Notes: generated by a model not told the origin, from the sequence alone. 64,000 nt of DNA from Leptospiraceae bacterium (GCA_015075105.1 JABTUZ010000002.1:1040001-1104000); one strand, 5' to 3'. Numbered from the stretch's first letter, positions 53,998-63,206 are shown. Translations and numbers: made by a program.

Positions 53998-55221
53998 ATG
54001 ATGATTTCTTTTATAATTAAAATAATTTTTTCTAATTTACTCCTATTCCCCTTACTCGGATTGATTTTTTTTAATTTTATTGAGCCAAACTCTATCGCTT
54101 TGTTTAGAGTTTGTTCAGTAATCGTCGTTTTTATTTTTAACTTATTTTTAATATTTCTTTTCAAGGATAAATTTACAAATCAAAACGACTTCAAAAATTT
54201 TAAATTTTTTCTGATAGTTTTTTTAATTTCAAGTGTATTCTTCTTCTTTAGAGTTTTAGTAATCGAGCCTTGCGGTGGTTGGGATGCATGGGCAATGTGG
54301 AATGCAAAAGCAAAAGATTTTACGAATTTATTTTTAAATGAGAAGCCATACAAAATGTTTAAAGAAACATGGGCTCACCCGGGCTACCCCACACTTATCC
54401 CTTTACAAATTGCATTTCTTTCTGTCAATATTGGCTTTTTTACTGAGTATGTATCCTATTTTCTGAACTATACATATCTAATTTTATTTTTCTTGATGAT
54501 GATGGACATTTATTCTTCTTCTAAAAATAAAAATGGAGTAGTGAATTATATTTTTGTAATTCCTTTTTCTTTAATATTTCTAATTCACCAATCTTCTGAT
54601 TTATATGCGGACTATTTTCTGTCAATTCTTTATACTTTTATTTTTTATTTGTATTTTAAGAACAAAGAAAATTTGAACTCGCTGAATTTAACCATAATAT
54701 TTTTTTTAAGTAGTTGTTTATTTTTAATTAAGAACGAAGGAGCTTTTTTATTTTTATCTATTTTATTTTTTTTACTTCTTAACCATAAAATAAACTTCTT
54801 AAAATTCAGCTTTCCTGCTTTAATAGGTATTATTCTGCCATTAAGTTTATTTTTATATTATAAAATAAATTCCCCTGAATTCAACCCAGTCCCGATTACA
54901 ATTGACCATCTCAAAAACTCTCTTACTGATTTTCAAAGATATAAAAATGTATTATTTGCCTTAATTTTTTTTCACGGTGTTGTAATGTATTTCACAATAA
55001 CAATTCTAATATATCATTTTAGAAAAATGAAAATTCACTTCTTAAACTATCTTTTTCCATTACTAATCGTACATATTATTTATAATGGAATTTTCCTTGT
55101 TACGTCCTCCGACTAAATGTGGCACATTCAAACTGCCTACATTAGATTGAATTTGCATTTAGTCCCCGCATTTTTTTTAATTTCACTTTATCTTGCCGGA
55201 GAAAACGAATTAACCGATTAG
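53998..55221 (+). pseudogene. GT-C-like polytopic membrane protein interrupted by one in-frame TAA
   Basis: The protein has about ten membrane helices and a periplasmic motif IEPCGGWDAWAMWNAKAKDF, then KETWAHPGYPTLIPLQIAFL, as seen in membrane glycosyltransferases of GT-C type. After NGIFLVTSSD a TAA occurs at 55114-55116. The same frame then continues MWHIQTAYIRLNLHLVPAFF and LISLYLAGENELTD to a TAG at 55219-55221, which is the expected end of the family (TSxDLxWHL...RLxxHLxP). One base (TTA to TAA) explains the lesion. The 372-residue product may be inactive. The gene follows a small membrane protein. Confidence 0.75.
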
Positions 55222-55540
55222 GAAGCCCGCCAGAATGCCCATCACCATCTCTATGAAGTGACGCTATAGAGACTGCCAATAATTGATTTTTATATATCCC
55301 GTATTTTGCAAAGTTTTTTCTTAATTTTGCACACAGTGTGCAAAATTTGAATCTCAAATTTTTATTTTAGAATAAATACGTTAGGCGACAACGTGTTACT
55401 TTTTCAATAAATTATAAGGACTTATCTCAAATCAATGTCTTTTTCTTAAAATATAAAAAAAATTTCTAAAAACTGGTAATTTTTATAAAAAAAACCAATC
55501 TTTTTTCCCTTATATATAGTGCACCTGCAAAAAATATTTC
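55222..55540. other. Non-coding stretch with palindrome AATTTTGCACAC/GTGTGCAAAATT
   Basis: No gene is supported here. AATTTTGCACAC and GTGTGCAAAATT form a perfect 12-base stem around one A at 55323-55347. The flanks (55306-55392, ending ACGTTAGGCGACA) resemble 8206-8290 in the DUF1016 gene. The stretch CACCTGCAAAAA...CTAGCG near 55520 recalls part of the 86-bp repeat. A minus-strand open frame across 55142-55357 is likely by chance. Confidence 0.55.
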
Positions 55541-56464
55541 CTAGCGTACACATTCAAATAGACTATTTTCACCTAAATAATTATTGATCCGTTTTTCACT
55601 CAATTGTATATATTCACTATTTACGTCATAACCTATATAGTGACGATGATTTTTAATCGAAGACAAACAAGTCGTTCCACTGCCGCAAAATGGATCTAAA
55701 ACAATGTCATCCTTATAGGAATACAATTGAATTAGTCTATTAGGAAGTTCTTCAGGAAATGGTGCCGGGTGCCCAATACTTTTAGCCGACACAGACGGGA
55801 AAGTCCAAACGCTTTTAGTCCACTCTAAAAATTCTTTGTCGTTAATTGTGTTTATCTTTTTTATTTTTTTGTCATTAATTCTTGAGTAAGACCCCTTACA
55901 AAAAATAAGAATATATTCATGCACGTCTCGTAAACATGGATTACTTGCAGACATCCAACTCCCCCAAGCTGTTGAGGTGCCAGCACTACTTGCCTTATTC
56001 CATATAATTTCTCCTCTCATTAAGTATCCAATTTCTAACATATCGCTAATAAGGTACGAATGAAGTGGGATATATGGCTTTCTACCTATATTTGCAATAT
56101 TGATACAAGCTCTACCACCTATCACTAGTTTTTTATACGTTTCAAAAAAAACATTTTTTAATAAATTTCTATATTCATCCAAAGATAAATCATCGTCGTA
56201 TTCTTTTTGAACATTGTAGGGAGGAGAGGTTACCATTAAGTGAACACTATTGTTTGGTAATTCGTCCATATTCTCACTAGATTTACAAAATATCTTGTTT
56301 AAAGCTTGTTCAGAAATTGTATTCTCTAAATAATCAAGATTTTTCTTATCATCTATTTTATTTTTGTATAACTTACTATTATAAAATTTTGATGAGTCGT
56401 GCCCAATTCTACCGGGTGCACCAAACGAACTTGTAATTGTTCTTTTTCTGACTACTTTTGCCAT
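55541..56464 (-). CDS. Type II DNA methyltransferase, beta class (N4-cytosine or N6-adenine)
   Basis: The 307-residue protein has motif IV LMVTSPPYNVQKEYDDDLSL before motif I VLDPFCGSGTTCLSSIKNHR, the beta-class order. TSPPY leaves either N4-cytosine or N6-adenine methylation. The target-recognition part lies between (WGSWMSASNPCLRDVHEYIL). Its start overlaps the end of the endonuclease gene by 13 bases, so they are one unit with the endonuclease first. If the endonuclease is ThaI-like, CGCG would be protected, which implies N4-cytosine methylation. This is an inference. Confidence 0.92.
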   Translation of the reverse strand: MAKVVRKRTITSSFGAPGRIGHDSSKFYNSKLYKNKIDDKKNLDYLENTISEQALNKIFCKSSENMDELPNNSVHLMVTSPPYNVQKEYDDDLSLDEYRNLLKNVFFETYKKLVIGGRACINIANIGRKPYIPLHSYLISDMLEIGYLMRGEIIWNKASSAGTSTAWGSWMSASNPCLRDVHEYILIFCKGSYSRINDKKIKKINTINDKEFLEWTKSVWTFPSVSAKSIGHPAPFPEELPNRLIQLYSYKDDIVLDPFCGSGTTCLSSIKNHRHYIGYDVNSEYIQLSEKRINNYLGENSLFECVR

Positions 56465-57093
56465 TTATTCATCCATCTTAAATAAATGTCGTAGTCGAGT
56501 TTTTCTTTTTCCCAATAGACAGTTATACACTTAGTATTTTGATGCTGCAATAATTCAATTAAAGCTTTTTTTGATAATTCAATTCCACGAGGGTTTGTTC
56601 CTTTTTTTGGAAGTTTCAAATACTGTTTGGCTCCCATTCTTTTCAATATTTCTTTTTGTACTCTTAATGGTATAAAATATAACCCCCCGGGATGATCTGT
56701 ACTTTTTCTTTTCCACTTAATCAAAGCTAGTATTAAGTCGCAGGTAGGTTGGTAATTATCCAAATACTCTTTTGCTTTTTTTGAGTCAACAGTCCATAAA
56801 ACCTTGATTCCAGTTAAACCAGTTATTGTTTTTATAGATATTGGCTTTTTTAAAACTTTGACATCTATCTCACTTTCTGTAATTGGGATTTCTGTTTCAA
56901 TTTCTTCTTTTCCATAAATAGTCATAAGTAATGAAATAATTATTCGCTCTCTAATAGAACCAACTTCCATTCCTACTCTTCCGGCTCTTGAAGACTCTAG
57001 CTCGGCAACTTGAAACATGACTGATAGTTTTTCTTTAACTTTCTGTATTATTTTTGGATCTTCAAAATACTCATCTATATATTTTAAACTCAT
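56452..57093 (-). CDS. ThaI-like type II restriction endonuclease
   Basis: The 213-residue protein resembles the ThaI family, whose founding enzyme cuts CGCG. Conserved stretches are AELESSRAGRVGMEVGSIRE, ETEIPITESEIDVKVLKKPI and SIKTITGLTGIKVLWTVDSK, with LPKKGTNPRGIELSKKALIE near the end. The ESEIDVK...SIKT region supplies the D...(E)xK acidic and lysine residues of a PD-(D/E)XK-type core. The size equals that of the family. The assignment rests on recognition of the family pattern without a search. It lies beside the prophage junction but outside the tail module. Confidence 0.65.
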   Translation of the reverse strand: MSLKYIDEYFEDPKIIQKVKEKLSVMFQVAELESSRAGRVGMEVGSIRERIIISLLMTIYGKEEIETEIPITESEIDVKVLKKPISIKTITGLTGIKVLWTVDSKKAKEYLDNYQPTCDLILALIKWKRKSTDHPGGLYFIPLRVQKEILKRMGAKQYLKLPKKGTNPRGIELSKKALIELLQHQNTKCITVYWEKEKLDYDIYLRWMNKWQK

Positions 57094-57172
57094 ACCTTAT
57101 CCTTCAAGTGCTAAAATTTAAGTCAAATTAAAAATTGTATATTTCAATTCTCTTTTCCCCATTTTCTCCGCC

Positions 57173-57328
57173 TCACAAATATTCTACTCCAATCGCAGTT
57201 ATATCGTCTTGCTTTTCTGTGCTACCTAAAAATTCATCTAAGCTATTTAAACTTTTTTTCAATATTTTTCCAATATTAAAATTTTTATTTTGTTCGACTA
57301 CAGAAAGTAGAGAATTTTCTCCAAACTC
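57173..57328 (-). pseudogene. 3' remnant of a SpoIIE-type phosphatase gene at the prophage junction
   Basis: Read on the minus strand, 57328 to 57173 gives EFGENSLLSVVEQNKNFNIG, then KILKKSLNSLDEFLGSTEKQ and DDITAIGVEYL followed by TGA. This is the C-terminal ~51 residues of a PP2C/SpoIIE domain, close to the end of the complete gene at 42.5 kb (YGEDRLIKIIEEN...RDDITFIGIEFL). The similarity stops at about 57328 and phage genes begin on the same strand. The palindrome TTGTGCGCACAA lies at 57333-57344. The rest of the gene should be beyond the far side of the phage. Confidence 0.8.
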
Positions 57329-57389
57329 TTACTTGTGCGCACAATTGAAAACGCCCTTGCGCATTAGAAATGCAACTGAACGAGTTTTT

Positions 57390-57992
57390 TCAAACACCTA
57401 TTCCGGAAAATTCGGAATCGATATTGAGCGAATATTCTCCTGAATCAATTCTTGCTTCCAGGCGACTGCGAATGCCCGATAGAGTTCCGATCAACGTTTT
57501 GAATTGCAATGATTTTGAACGCACTCGCGCAACGATCTGCCCAAACTGTGTAGCAGAAAATGAGTTTCCAAAAATTGCCTTTGCTTCATTGGTCAGAACA
57601 ATGCAATCAACCTGAGAACGTTTTTCCAAATGAAATTCATTTGCTTCTAATTCTTTGACAGCAAAGCTTTGCTTTTCTGCAGAGGTGTAATTTGCTTGAA
57701 CCGAATTTGTGATTGAATCGATTTTTGAGCGAATTTTGGATTTCAGAATTTCCTTAACTTCCGACTCGCTGATAATTCCGAGTTGAAATTTTTCAGCGTC
57801 GGATAACTCAATAGGTCTTCCATCAGCATTCAGTGTAAGCATTCCGGATGCCTCTCTTTTAAACGGAAAAAATTCTCCAATATGACATTGCAAGCCAAGC
57901 TTATACGATTGAATCTGATATCGACTAAACTCAGATTCGTTTATCGTCTGAAATTTGATTCCTTGATTATTGTAACAATAGATAGTCTTCAT
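57390..57992 (-). CDS. Phage tail-associated protein (fibre or fibre-assembly type)
   Basis: The 200-residue protein starts MKTIYCYNNQGIKFQTINES and has a hydrophobic-charged body with MLTLNADGRPIELSDAEKFQ, LGIISESEVKEILKSKIRSK and a predicted coiled region (SAEKQSFAVKELEANEFHLE). DUF4376-like tail fibre proteins show similar elements, but I cannot name the family. Its start overlaps the end of the tail-fibre gene by four bases (ATGA), so it is in the same late operon. It is the last phage gene before the junction. Confidence 0.55.
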   Translation of the reverse strand: MKTIYCYNNQGIKFQTINESEFSRYQIQSYKLGLQCHIGEFFPFKREASGMLTLNADGRPIELSDAEKFQLGIISESEVKEILKSKIRSKIDSITNSVQANYTSAEKQSFAVKELEANEFHLEKRSQVDCIVLTNEAKAIFGNSFSATQFGQIVARVRSKSLQFKTLIGTLSGIRSRLEARIDSGEYSLNIDSEFSGIGV

Positions 57993-59359
57993 GGATTAAA
58001 CTCTCCCCCTGCGATATAAATATATGTTCCTAATTGATTTGAGCGTACTGATTTCCCGACTTGCGGAGTTCCATGAGCGCCATCATCGACGAAATCAGTT
58101 ACTATAAACCCAGGGCCTGAATTTGGTTGATTTGTTCCGACAAAGTAAGAGAATGGTCCGCCGAGATTATCAGCTGCGCGATCTGCAAGAGAGACATTAA
58201 ATCCTTGAAATTGAAACGGCAATAGAATTCCAGATTGGTATGCACTCGCAAGAGTCGTTTCCGGTTTTAGTTTTCGAATTTGCGCTGTCGTGCTTGCATT
58301 TGCGTCTGATGTCCGTATCCGGTGAGGATAAATTTTGATTGTTCCTGGTGCGCTTGTGTCGCTTGTCGAATCGTAATCTATTGTAATCGTTCGATTGATT
58401 GCATCAAAATCTATAATACGATAGTCGCTACCGCTAAACGAACAAACTAAATTCAGACTCGTCCAGTTTGCAGATAAAATCGAATCACCAAAATCAATAG
58501 AATCGTGATAGCGAACCATCCAATTCAATAGCTCGATAAGTGGATCGTTTACGTCTGTATTTTTTGAACCTGATGTATCAAGTTGAATGGTCGTCGGATT
58601 TCCGGGTGTGAATCCTGTATAGTCGATTGCGTCTGACGCACCGAAAAATAAAGTCTGACTCCGTAGTTCAGGAACAAGTGTAGCCCAGTTTGCCTGCAAT
58701 AATGTCGCTGTTTTCGAATCGGCAGGATGAAGTCTCGATATGCAGAGATTTGGGAAACTTGCAGACGGAGGGCACAGCGATGGGTGCTTTGGGTAGTGGA
58801 AAAGTTCACCGACAAGCTTAACACTTCTTTTGACCTTGGTAATTTCGTTTGTTATTGATTGAATTTGTTCTGACTTTACTTCTCGAAAAACACGCAAATC
58901 ATTCCCAAGAGTTATTGTTCCCGATGCAACACTAATTTCGCGGAGCGGAACATCTTTAGGATCTAGAGAACCTTGTCGTGCAAGAACCTCATAATCATTA
59001 TCTAACCAGATAACAGGCCCATCTGAAGGGATGTTGTCTGGGCTCGTGAATTCGGTTTCGGAGAATTTATGACGAACAATAATTTTTGAAGATGCGTTAT
59101 CCGGCACAGATATTCCGGATAAAACAGGCACTTCGATTCTTTTCCCGTCAGGATCATACGCAATTGTAATTTCCGGTAAATCGATCTTTGCGGATCCGGA
59201 GCCGATAGCAACAACCCCACCTTTATGGATTCCCGTTCCAAGGAGATCCTTGTCTCTTTTGATTAATTCCTGAGCTTTTTTTTCCTGCTCATTTTTCCAA
59301 TCTTCAGGAAAAACCCTTTTACCGGTTTCTGGAAATTGAATTCCTGCAAGTGTTTCCAT
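57989..59359 (-). CDS. Phage tail fibre/collar-like protein
   Basis: The 456-residue protein has a helical N-terminal part (VFPEDWKNEQEKKAQELIKR), a beta-rich middle and a C-terminal region LADRAADNLGGPFSYFVGTN, then GTPQVGKSVRSNQLGTYIYI and AGGEFNP. That end resembles the collar-type C-terminus of tail-fibre proteins (VGxxxRPxNxxxxYIIKAG). There is no signal peptide. It probably binds the host surface. It follows baseplate genes in the usual order (J, I, fibre). Confidence 0.75.
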   Translation of the reverse strand: METLAGIQFPETGKRVFPEDWKNEQEKKAQELIKRDKDLLGTGIHKGGVVAIGSGSAKIDLPEITIAYDPDGKRIEVPVLSGISVPDNASSKIIVRHKFSETEFTSPDNIPSDGPVIWLDNDYEVLARQGSLDPKDVPLREISVASGTITLGNDLRVFREVKSEQIQSITNEITKVKRSVKLVGELFHYPKHPSLCPPSASFPNLCISRLHPADSKTATLLQANWATLVPELRSQTLFFGASDAIDYTGFTPGNPTTIQLDTSGSKNTDVNDPLIELLNWMVRYHDSIDFGDSILSANWTSLNLVCSFSGSDYRIIDFDAINRTITIDYDSTSDTSAPGTIKIYPHRIRTSDANASTTAQIRKLKPETTLASAYQSGILLPFQFQGFNVSLADRAADNLGGPFSYFVGTNQPNSGPGFIVTDFVDDGAHGTPQVGKSVRSNQLGTYIYIAGGEFNP

Positions 59360-59395
59360 GCTTCACCTCTATTTTTTGTGAAGCAAATTTGTGCG

Positions 59396-60064
59396 TTAGT
59401 AGATGTAGAGTTCTCTTTTTTTATCGGCTCTACGCGAGTTAAATTTTCCGGTTAAGGTTCCGCCCATTACAAATGGCAGAAACTCACCTTTGTCTTCCCA
59501 TATTTCAAAAACATTTCCACCTGTGTTCATTTTTTCAAGCGTTTTTATTAAAACATTCCGATCAAAATTATCCGGAAGAGATGGAATCATTAATCGATAA
59601 CGGAAGAGAATGTATTTTCTCGTCATCATAGGAGAATTTACCATTCCTCCAATACGGAAATGTTCGATTCCTGCTTCAGAAGAACGATAAATTGAAAAAT
59701 ATTGTATCTCATTTGAATCAACATTTGCGAGAATTTGAATCGATTTTAATTTCGCCGAAACAGCAGGTACGGTTTTCCGGGAAATTTCTTTAAGAAGCAG
59801 TCGGGACTTGAATTGATCGTCACTTTCTCCTGGTAGTTTGGATAATTCCAGCTCAATTCCCCATTCTGCAAGTCCTTGGGAATCCGAGCTGTCGAGCCAG
59901 ATTTGTCTGTACAACCAACTGATTTTTTCTGAGCGATTATTTAGTATGGATAAAATTGATTTCAGTCCACGATACCAAAGTGATGTGATCCCCTTGTCAC
60001 GTATTGTATGCCTTTGATTTTTCCAAACCCAGTGATCGAATTTGAATAAGTAGCGGTCAGGCAT
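59396..60064 (-). CDS. Phage tail/baseplate protein, gpI or YmfQ-like position
   Basis: The start is the ATG at 60064 (MPDRYLFKFDHWVWKNQRHT), with GGAGAAG five bases upstream inside the previous gene. The 222-residue protein contains SEKISWLYRQIWLDSSDSQG, LAEWGIELELSKLPGESDDQ and FKSRLLLKEISRKTVPAV. The pattern 'W...L.L....E....R..L' of YmfQ/DUF2313 and gpI-type tail proteins is present. It directly follows the gpJ-like baseplate gene with an eight-base overlap. The exact family is uncertain. Confidence 0.6.
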   Translation of the reverse strand: MPDRYLFKFDHWVWKNQRHTIRDKGITSLWYRGLKSILSILNNRSEKISWLYRQIWLDSSDSQGLAEWGIELELSKLPGESDDQFKSRLLLKEISRKTVPAVSAKLKSIQILANVDSNEIQYFSIYRSSEAGIEHFRIGGMVNSPMMTRKYILFRYRLMIPSLPDNFDRNVLIKTLEKMNTGGNVFEIWEDKGEFLPFVMGGTLTGKFNSRRADKKRELYIY

Positions 60065-61187
60065 ATACTTCTCCAATGATTGCGTAACCTGATGCTGGTT
60101 CAGCTATTGAGCCGGCAGGTACATCCACATTTCCGGGAGGAACAAATTCAACTTCGATACAATTTGGAAGCGATAGATAAAGAGCCTTTAGATTTGCATC
60201 GATGAAATCCTGACCTTCAACAAGAGAGAGAAAATATCCTTCGCTAATTTCATCCAAAATACTTTGAGAAGGAATTTTATCGGAAGAACTGAACTTGACA
60301 TGAACGATCTTGTCAACCTGAGTGGTGTTCAAGTTCTCCACGGACACATGAGCGACTCCTCCGGGATCATTTTCTTCAAGTAAAAAATGATCTTCGATTT
60401 CGGCAATTTGTACAGACGTTAATGATCCTGAAGCTCCCTGAACAAGAATTTTTACTTCTCCATTCGTACCAAGAGTTTTAGCGCTTTTAAAAATCGCTCT
60501 TTTTACATAGGTAAATTTTTCGGCTTCTGAAACATACCAGTCCGGAGTCCACATAGCAGATATTGAATCGTGAATTTTGATTCTCGACCTGACGAAAGAA
60601 ATTGATTCCCTGAATTGTCCTGTCTGAACCGGATCAGGGTTTGGGTTTGTAATATAATCAATCCCATCGGGAGGCGAATCAATTAAAACGATTGAATCCT
60701 GCACTACATTTCCAACTGGTCCTGTCAGAAGACATTCAACGTCCGCTTCAATAGTAAATTTTCCATTGATATCTGCGGAGACATTGGCGGGCAAAATAAA
60801 AGAATCCAGAATACGAAAACGAATTCTGGTTTCTTCAGCGCCATCCGTTGAAACAACAAGACCTTGTGGAATTTCAATATCCTGAATTGGTTGAATTGAA
60901 GAGCCAATCCTGCAACGGATAACACTTGGTAGTTCTGGTTTCCATTTCATTCCTCGCCGAATCAAATGTTCCTGCAAATCTTCTTCCTCTGCTGTATGTG
61001 GATGAATCGCTTTTTGTATTGATACAAGATTAATATCTACGAAAAGATAGAGTGCGTTTCTGATTGCACGAATGAGAGTGGAGATTTTTGACAAAGGACT
61101 GAATGCAAAATTTTTGAATACGCTGGAGTTTTTGATTTCAGTCATCATCTCAGTTTCAATTTGGGTTTTGGTTACATTCAGATTCAT
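60057..61187 (-). CDS. Baseplate J-like protein
   Basis: Baseplate J (gp47/J) builds wedges of contractile-tail phages. The 376-residue protein has LIRAIRNALYLFVDINLVSI, IQKAIHPHTAEEEDLQEHLI with RRGMKWKPELPSVIRCRIG, and a central SIQPIQDIEIPQGLVVSTDG then SDKIPSQSILDEISEGYFLS. The low-complexity INPNPDPVQTGQFRESISFV region is typical of the fold: FRxxI...P. Its 5' end lies three bases after the gp25-like gene and the 3' end overlaps the next gene. It supports a myovirus-like or tail-like particle. Confidence 0.85.
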   Translation of the reverse strand: MNLNVTKTQIETEMMTEIKNSSVFKNFAFSPLSKISTLIRAIRNALYLFVDINLVSIQKAIHPHTAEEEDLQEHLIRRGMKWKPELPSVIRCRIGSSIQPIQDIEIPQGLVVSTDGAEETRIRFRILDSFILPANVSADINGKFTIEADVECLLTGPVGNVVQDSIVLIDSPPDGIDYITNPNPDPVQTGQFRESISFVRSRIKIHDSISAMWTPDWYVSEAEKFTYVKRAIFKSAKTLGTNGEVKILVQGASGSLTSVQIAEIEDHFLLEENDPGGVAHVSVENLNTTQVDKIVHVKFSSSDKIPSQSILDEISEGYFLSLVEGQDFIDANLKALYLSLPNCIEVEFVPPGNVDVPAGSIAEPASGYAIIGEVYA

Positions 61188-61189
61188 AA

Positions 61190-61546
61190 TTACCTCATGA
61201 TATAATTTTTCAGGGTCTGACCAGACTTTAAACGGAAATTCAACGATAGCCGTTTTTCACTCGTTAGTTCAACATCAATTGAATCAGGATCAATCAGAGG
61301 ATTGAGTGCGAGGATTCTCTCGGCATCGCGGACTCTGTATCTGTCATCCGATTCATCGGAATTGGTAGCGAGTCTTTGTTTGCTGTAAATTCCCGGGTAA
61401 TCTATATCATCCGCTACTCCCAGTTCGAGAGATTCCATAACTTGATAAAGAACGCATTGCATGATATCCGGTTCTGTCGCCAGATCATTTGAACCTGAAT
61501 CCAGGAATAAATCATATAACTCAGTTGGATCATTGGCTAAATCCAT
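61190..61546 (-). CDS. Phage baseplate wedge protein, gp25/W-like
   Basis: The 118-residue protein has DLFLDSGSNDLATEPDIMQC, VLYQVMESLELGVADDIDYP and DDRYRVRDAERILALNPLID, with the typical 'RV.DAERIL' near a strand and a C-terminal LSLNFRLKSGQTLKNYIM. Size and position between gpV and gpJ agree with gp25/gpW. Its stop is three bases before the gpJ-like start and its ATG overlaps the gpV-like stop by one base. Confidence 0.7.
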   Translation of the reverse strand: MDLANDPTELYDLFLDSGSNDLATEPDIMQCVLYQVMESLELGVADDIDYPGIYSKQRLATNSDESDDRYRVRDAERILALNPLIDPDSIDVELTSEKRLSLNFRLKSGQTLKNYIMR

Positions 61547-62127
61547 CAGGTTCCTCCTTTCGGCGGGCCGGAAACCGATGGACCAATTGGCGAGTCCGTA
61601 TAATCTGTAAGGTGCGAACTAAGTCCGACAGACCCAGGTGTTCCTTCGAAAGCAGTAACTTCTTGTTTTGCCTTGACGTTTCCCGTAGTTTTAATGTCGC
61701 CTAACGTCTGCTCTATATTGCCATTTTTTATAGTAAACTTTTTTCCTTTGAGGTCAAGTTCGACTCCCAACGAATCAAATTTCCAGGTAATCGCCCCATT
61801 GTTATGGCTAACTAAGATTTCTGTCTGATTCATTTTCACCGAGTGGATTTTTGAGGCTTTAAACTCAATTTCATCGTATTCATCCACTTCAACTAACGTA
61901 TATTTTTCGGGACTATTATCCCGCGAGATAATTACACATTTGGATCCTACAAGAGGCTTTCCTTTGAAAAACCATGTTACATCGTGCTTAACTTCGTTTC
62001 TTACTTTTACCTTGCATGAATTTTGAGATACCGACAAAATTGTTCCGGATAACGGGTAGTGCATCGGATGACCGATCTTCCACGCTTTGACAATTGCCGA
62101 GATAATGTCTCTTGCTTTTTCCATCAA
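61546..62127 (-). CDS. Phage baseplate spike protein, gpV-like
   Basis: The 193-residue protein has an OB-like N-terminal part (MHYPLSGTILSVSQNSCKVK, VGSKCVIISRDNSPEKYTLV) followed by repetitive beta-helix-type segments (KFDSLGVELDLKGKKFTIKN, IEQTLGDIKTTGNVKAKQEV). The C-terminus VGLSSHLTDYTDSPIGPSVS, then GPPKGGT, is a classic spike-tip ending. The His-containing 'SH..TD......G.P' region can bind a metal at the apex. It overlaps the gpD-like gene by four bases. Confidence 0.85.
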   Translation of the reverse strand: MMEKARDIISAIVKAWKIGHPMHYPLSGTILSVSQNSCKVKVRNEVKHDVTWFFKGKPLVGSKCVIISRDNSPEKYTLVEVDEYDEIEFKASKIHSVKMNQTEILVSHNNGAITWKFDSLGVELDLKGKKFTIKNGNIEQTLGDIKTTGNVKAKQEVTAFEGTPGSVGLSSHLTDYTDSPIGPSVSGPPKGGT

Positions 62128-63206
62128 CTTCGAATCAACCTCCCTTCCTGTTTTTGAGGCGGAGATTCCGGTTTCTTTTTTGGCTCTTCATAAAAATATC
62201 CCGGAAAAATTTCTTGCCTGTATTTTGCATTTCCTCCATCGAAGTTTTTTATGATCTTATTCACAAAAGTTTTCGCGCTTCTTGACGTATCCTCCAAGTC
62301 TAGAATTTCTATTATCTGGGAATGTTGGACAGATGGAAACCCAAATGTAGTAAATTTTCCGTTAAACCCGGAACCGCATTGTTCCGCAAATAGTTCTTTT
62401 GCTCTCGAAGTTGCCTGCTTCTTATCCAACCCGTCGATCTCGTAATACTTTTTTTCTCCCTTGATTCCGAACTGCCCAGAGTATTGAGTTCCTGTTTTGG
62501 GATTTTCACCCCTGACGATAATTATGAAATCTTTTTTCAAGCGCGGGATCAAACTATCCTCAATGATATTGTATTTGAATTGAAAAACTGGAATATCTTT
62601 CGAAGATCCACTTTCTGTTCCTGACGCGGCTTTGGATTTTGTAACCTTTTTATCTTTCTCTTGAGTGAATGCATTTCGTTTTACAAAAGCTTTCTGAACG
62701 CACAATTTCCAGTCTCGGAAAAATACATCGAGTCCATATTTTGCGCTTAGTTCCCATAGTGCAAATCGACCGCTTTTGTTCGCGCAATTATTGATTGAAA
62801 TCGTCTTTGGCGCTTCTGGGTCGATCTTTAGTGTAATATCTTTTTTGATTTTAGAATGAAGGCAATCCTGCAGAAATCCTGCTAGTGGGTGATTATTATA
62901 ATTTCTCTTCATTGTTTGAAGCTGACAATAGTGCATAGGGTCTACGCATTTGATTTCAAACGGAATCGTTGGACTTACCTCCCTGACATATCCCGAAAAT
63001 TCAGGGAAAAGTCCGTACTGTGTATAGCCGGCTTTCCAGGTCACTTTATCATCCGGCTTTATATCGTCTTTTTTCAAATTCTTGTATTTAGGAAGTTTAA
63101 CGACTAACGTATCTGTAGGAATTTCACGCGAGGTTTCAAGAATCACTTCGCGAACGATGGGAATTTTGAATTCCCCGATTTTCAATTCCTGATCCAAGAG
63201 CAACAT
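62124..63206 (-). CDS. Phage late control/hub protein, gpD-like
   Basis: The 360-residue protein belongs to the gpD/gp27 hub family by position and pattern: ILETSREIPTDTLVVKLPKY, KDDIKPDDKVTWKAGYTQYG, FPEFSGYVREVSPTIPFEIK and CANKSGRFALWELSAKYGLD. The C-terminal third has DLEDTSRSAKTFVNKIIKNF and basic tail KKPESPPQKQEGRLI. It lies between the LysM-type and gpV-like genes, as expected. It overlaps both neighbours. Confidence 0.75.
   Translation of the reverse strand: MLLLDQELKIGEFKIPIVREVILETSREIPTDTLVVKLPKYKNLKKDDIKPDDKVTWKAGYTQYGLFPEFSGYVREVSPTIPFEIKCVDPMHYCQLQTMKRNYNNHPLAGFLQDCLHSKIKKDITLKIDPEAPKTISINNCANKSGRFALWELSAKYGLDVFFRDWKLCVQKAFVKRNAFTQEKDKKVTKSKAASGTESGSSKDIPVFQFKYNIIEDSLIPRLKKDFIIIVRGENPKTGTQYSGQFGIKGEKKYYEIDGLDKKQATSRAKELFAEQCGSGFNGKFTTFGFPSVQHSQIIEILDLEDTSRSAKTFVNKIIKNFDGGNAKYRQEIFPGYFYEEPKKKPESPPQKQEGRLIRS

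Noticed and set aside
55111-55164. Integron attC-like site (GACTAAATG...CATTTAGTC)
   Set aside because: The stem lies in the coding sequence of the interrupted membrane gene. It lacks the GTTRRRY/RYYYAAC pair in the right places, and no integrase is present.
55142-55357. Minus-strand 71-codon frame
   Set aside because: It overlaps the 3' end of the interrupted membrane gene and a palindrome; nothing resembles a known protein.
57135-57615. Plus-strand frames at the prophage junction
   Set aside because: They are antisense to the SpoIIE remnant and to the last phage gene, which have clear family patterns on the minus strand.
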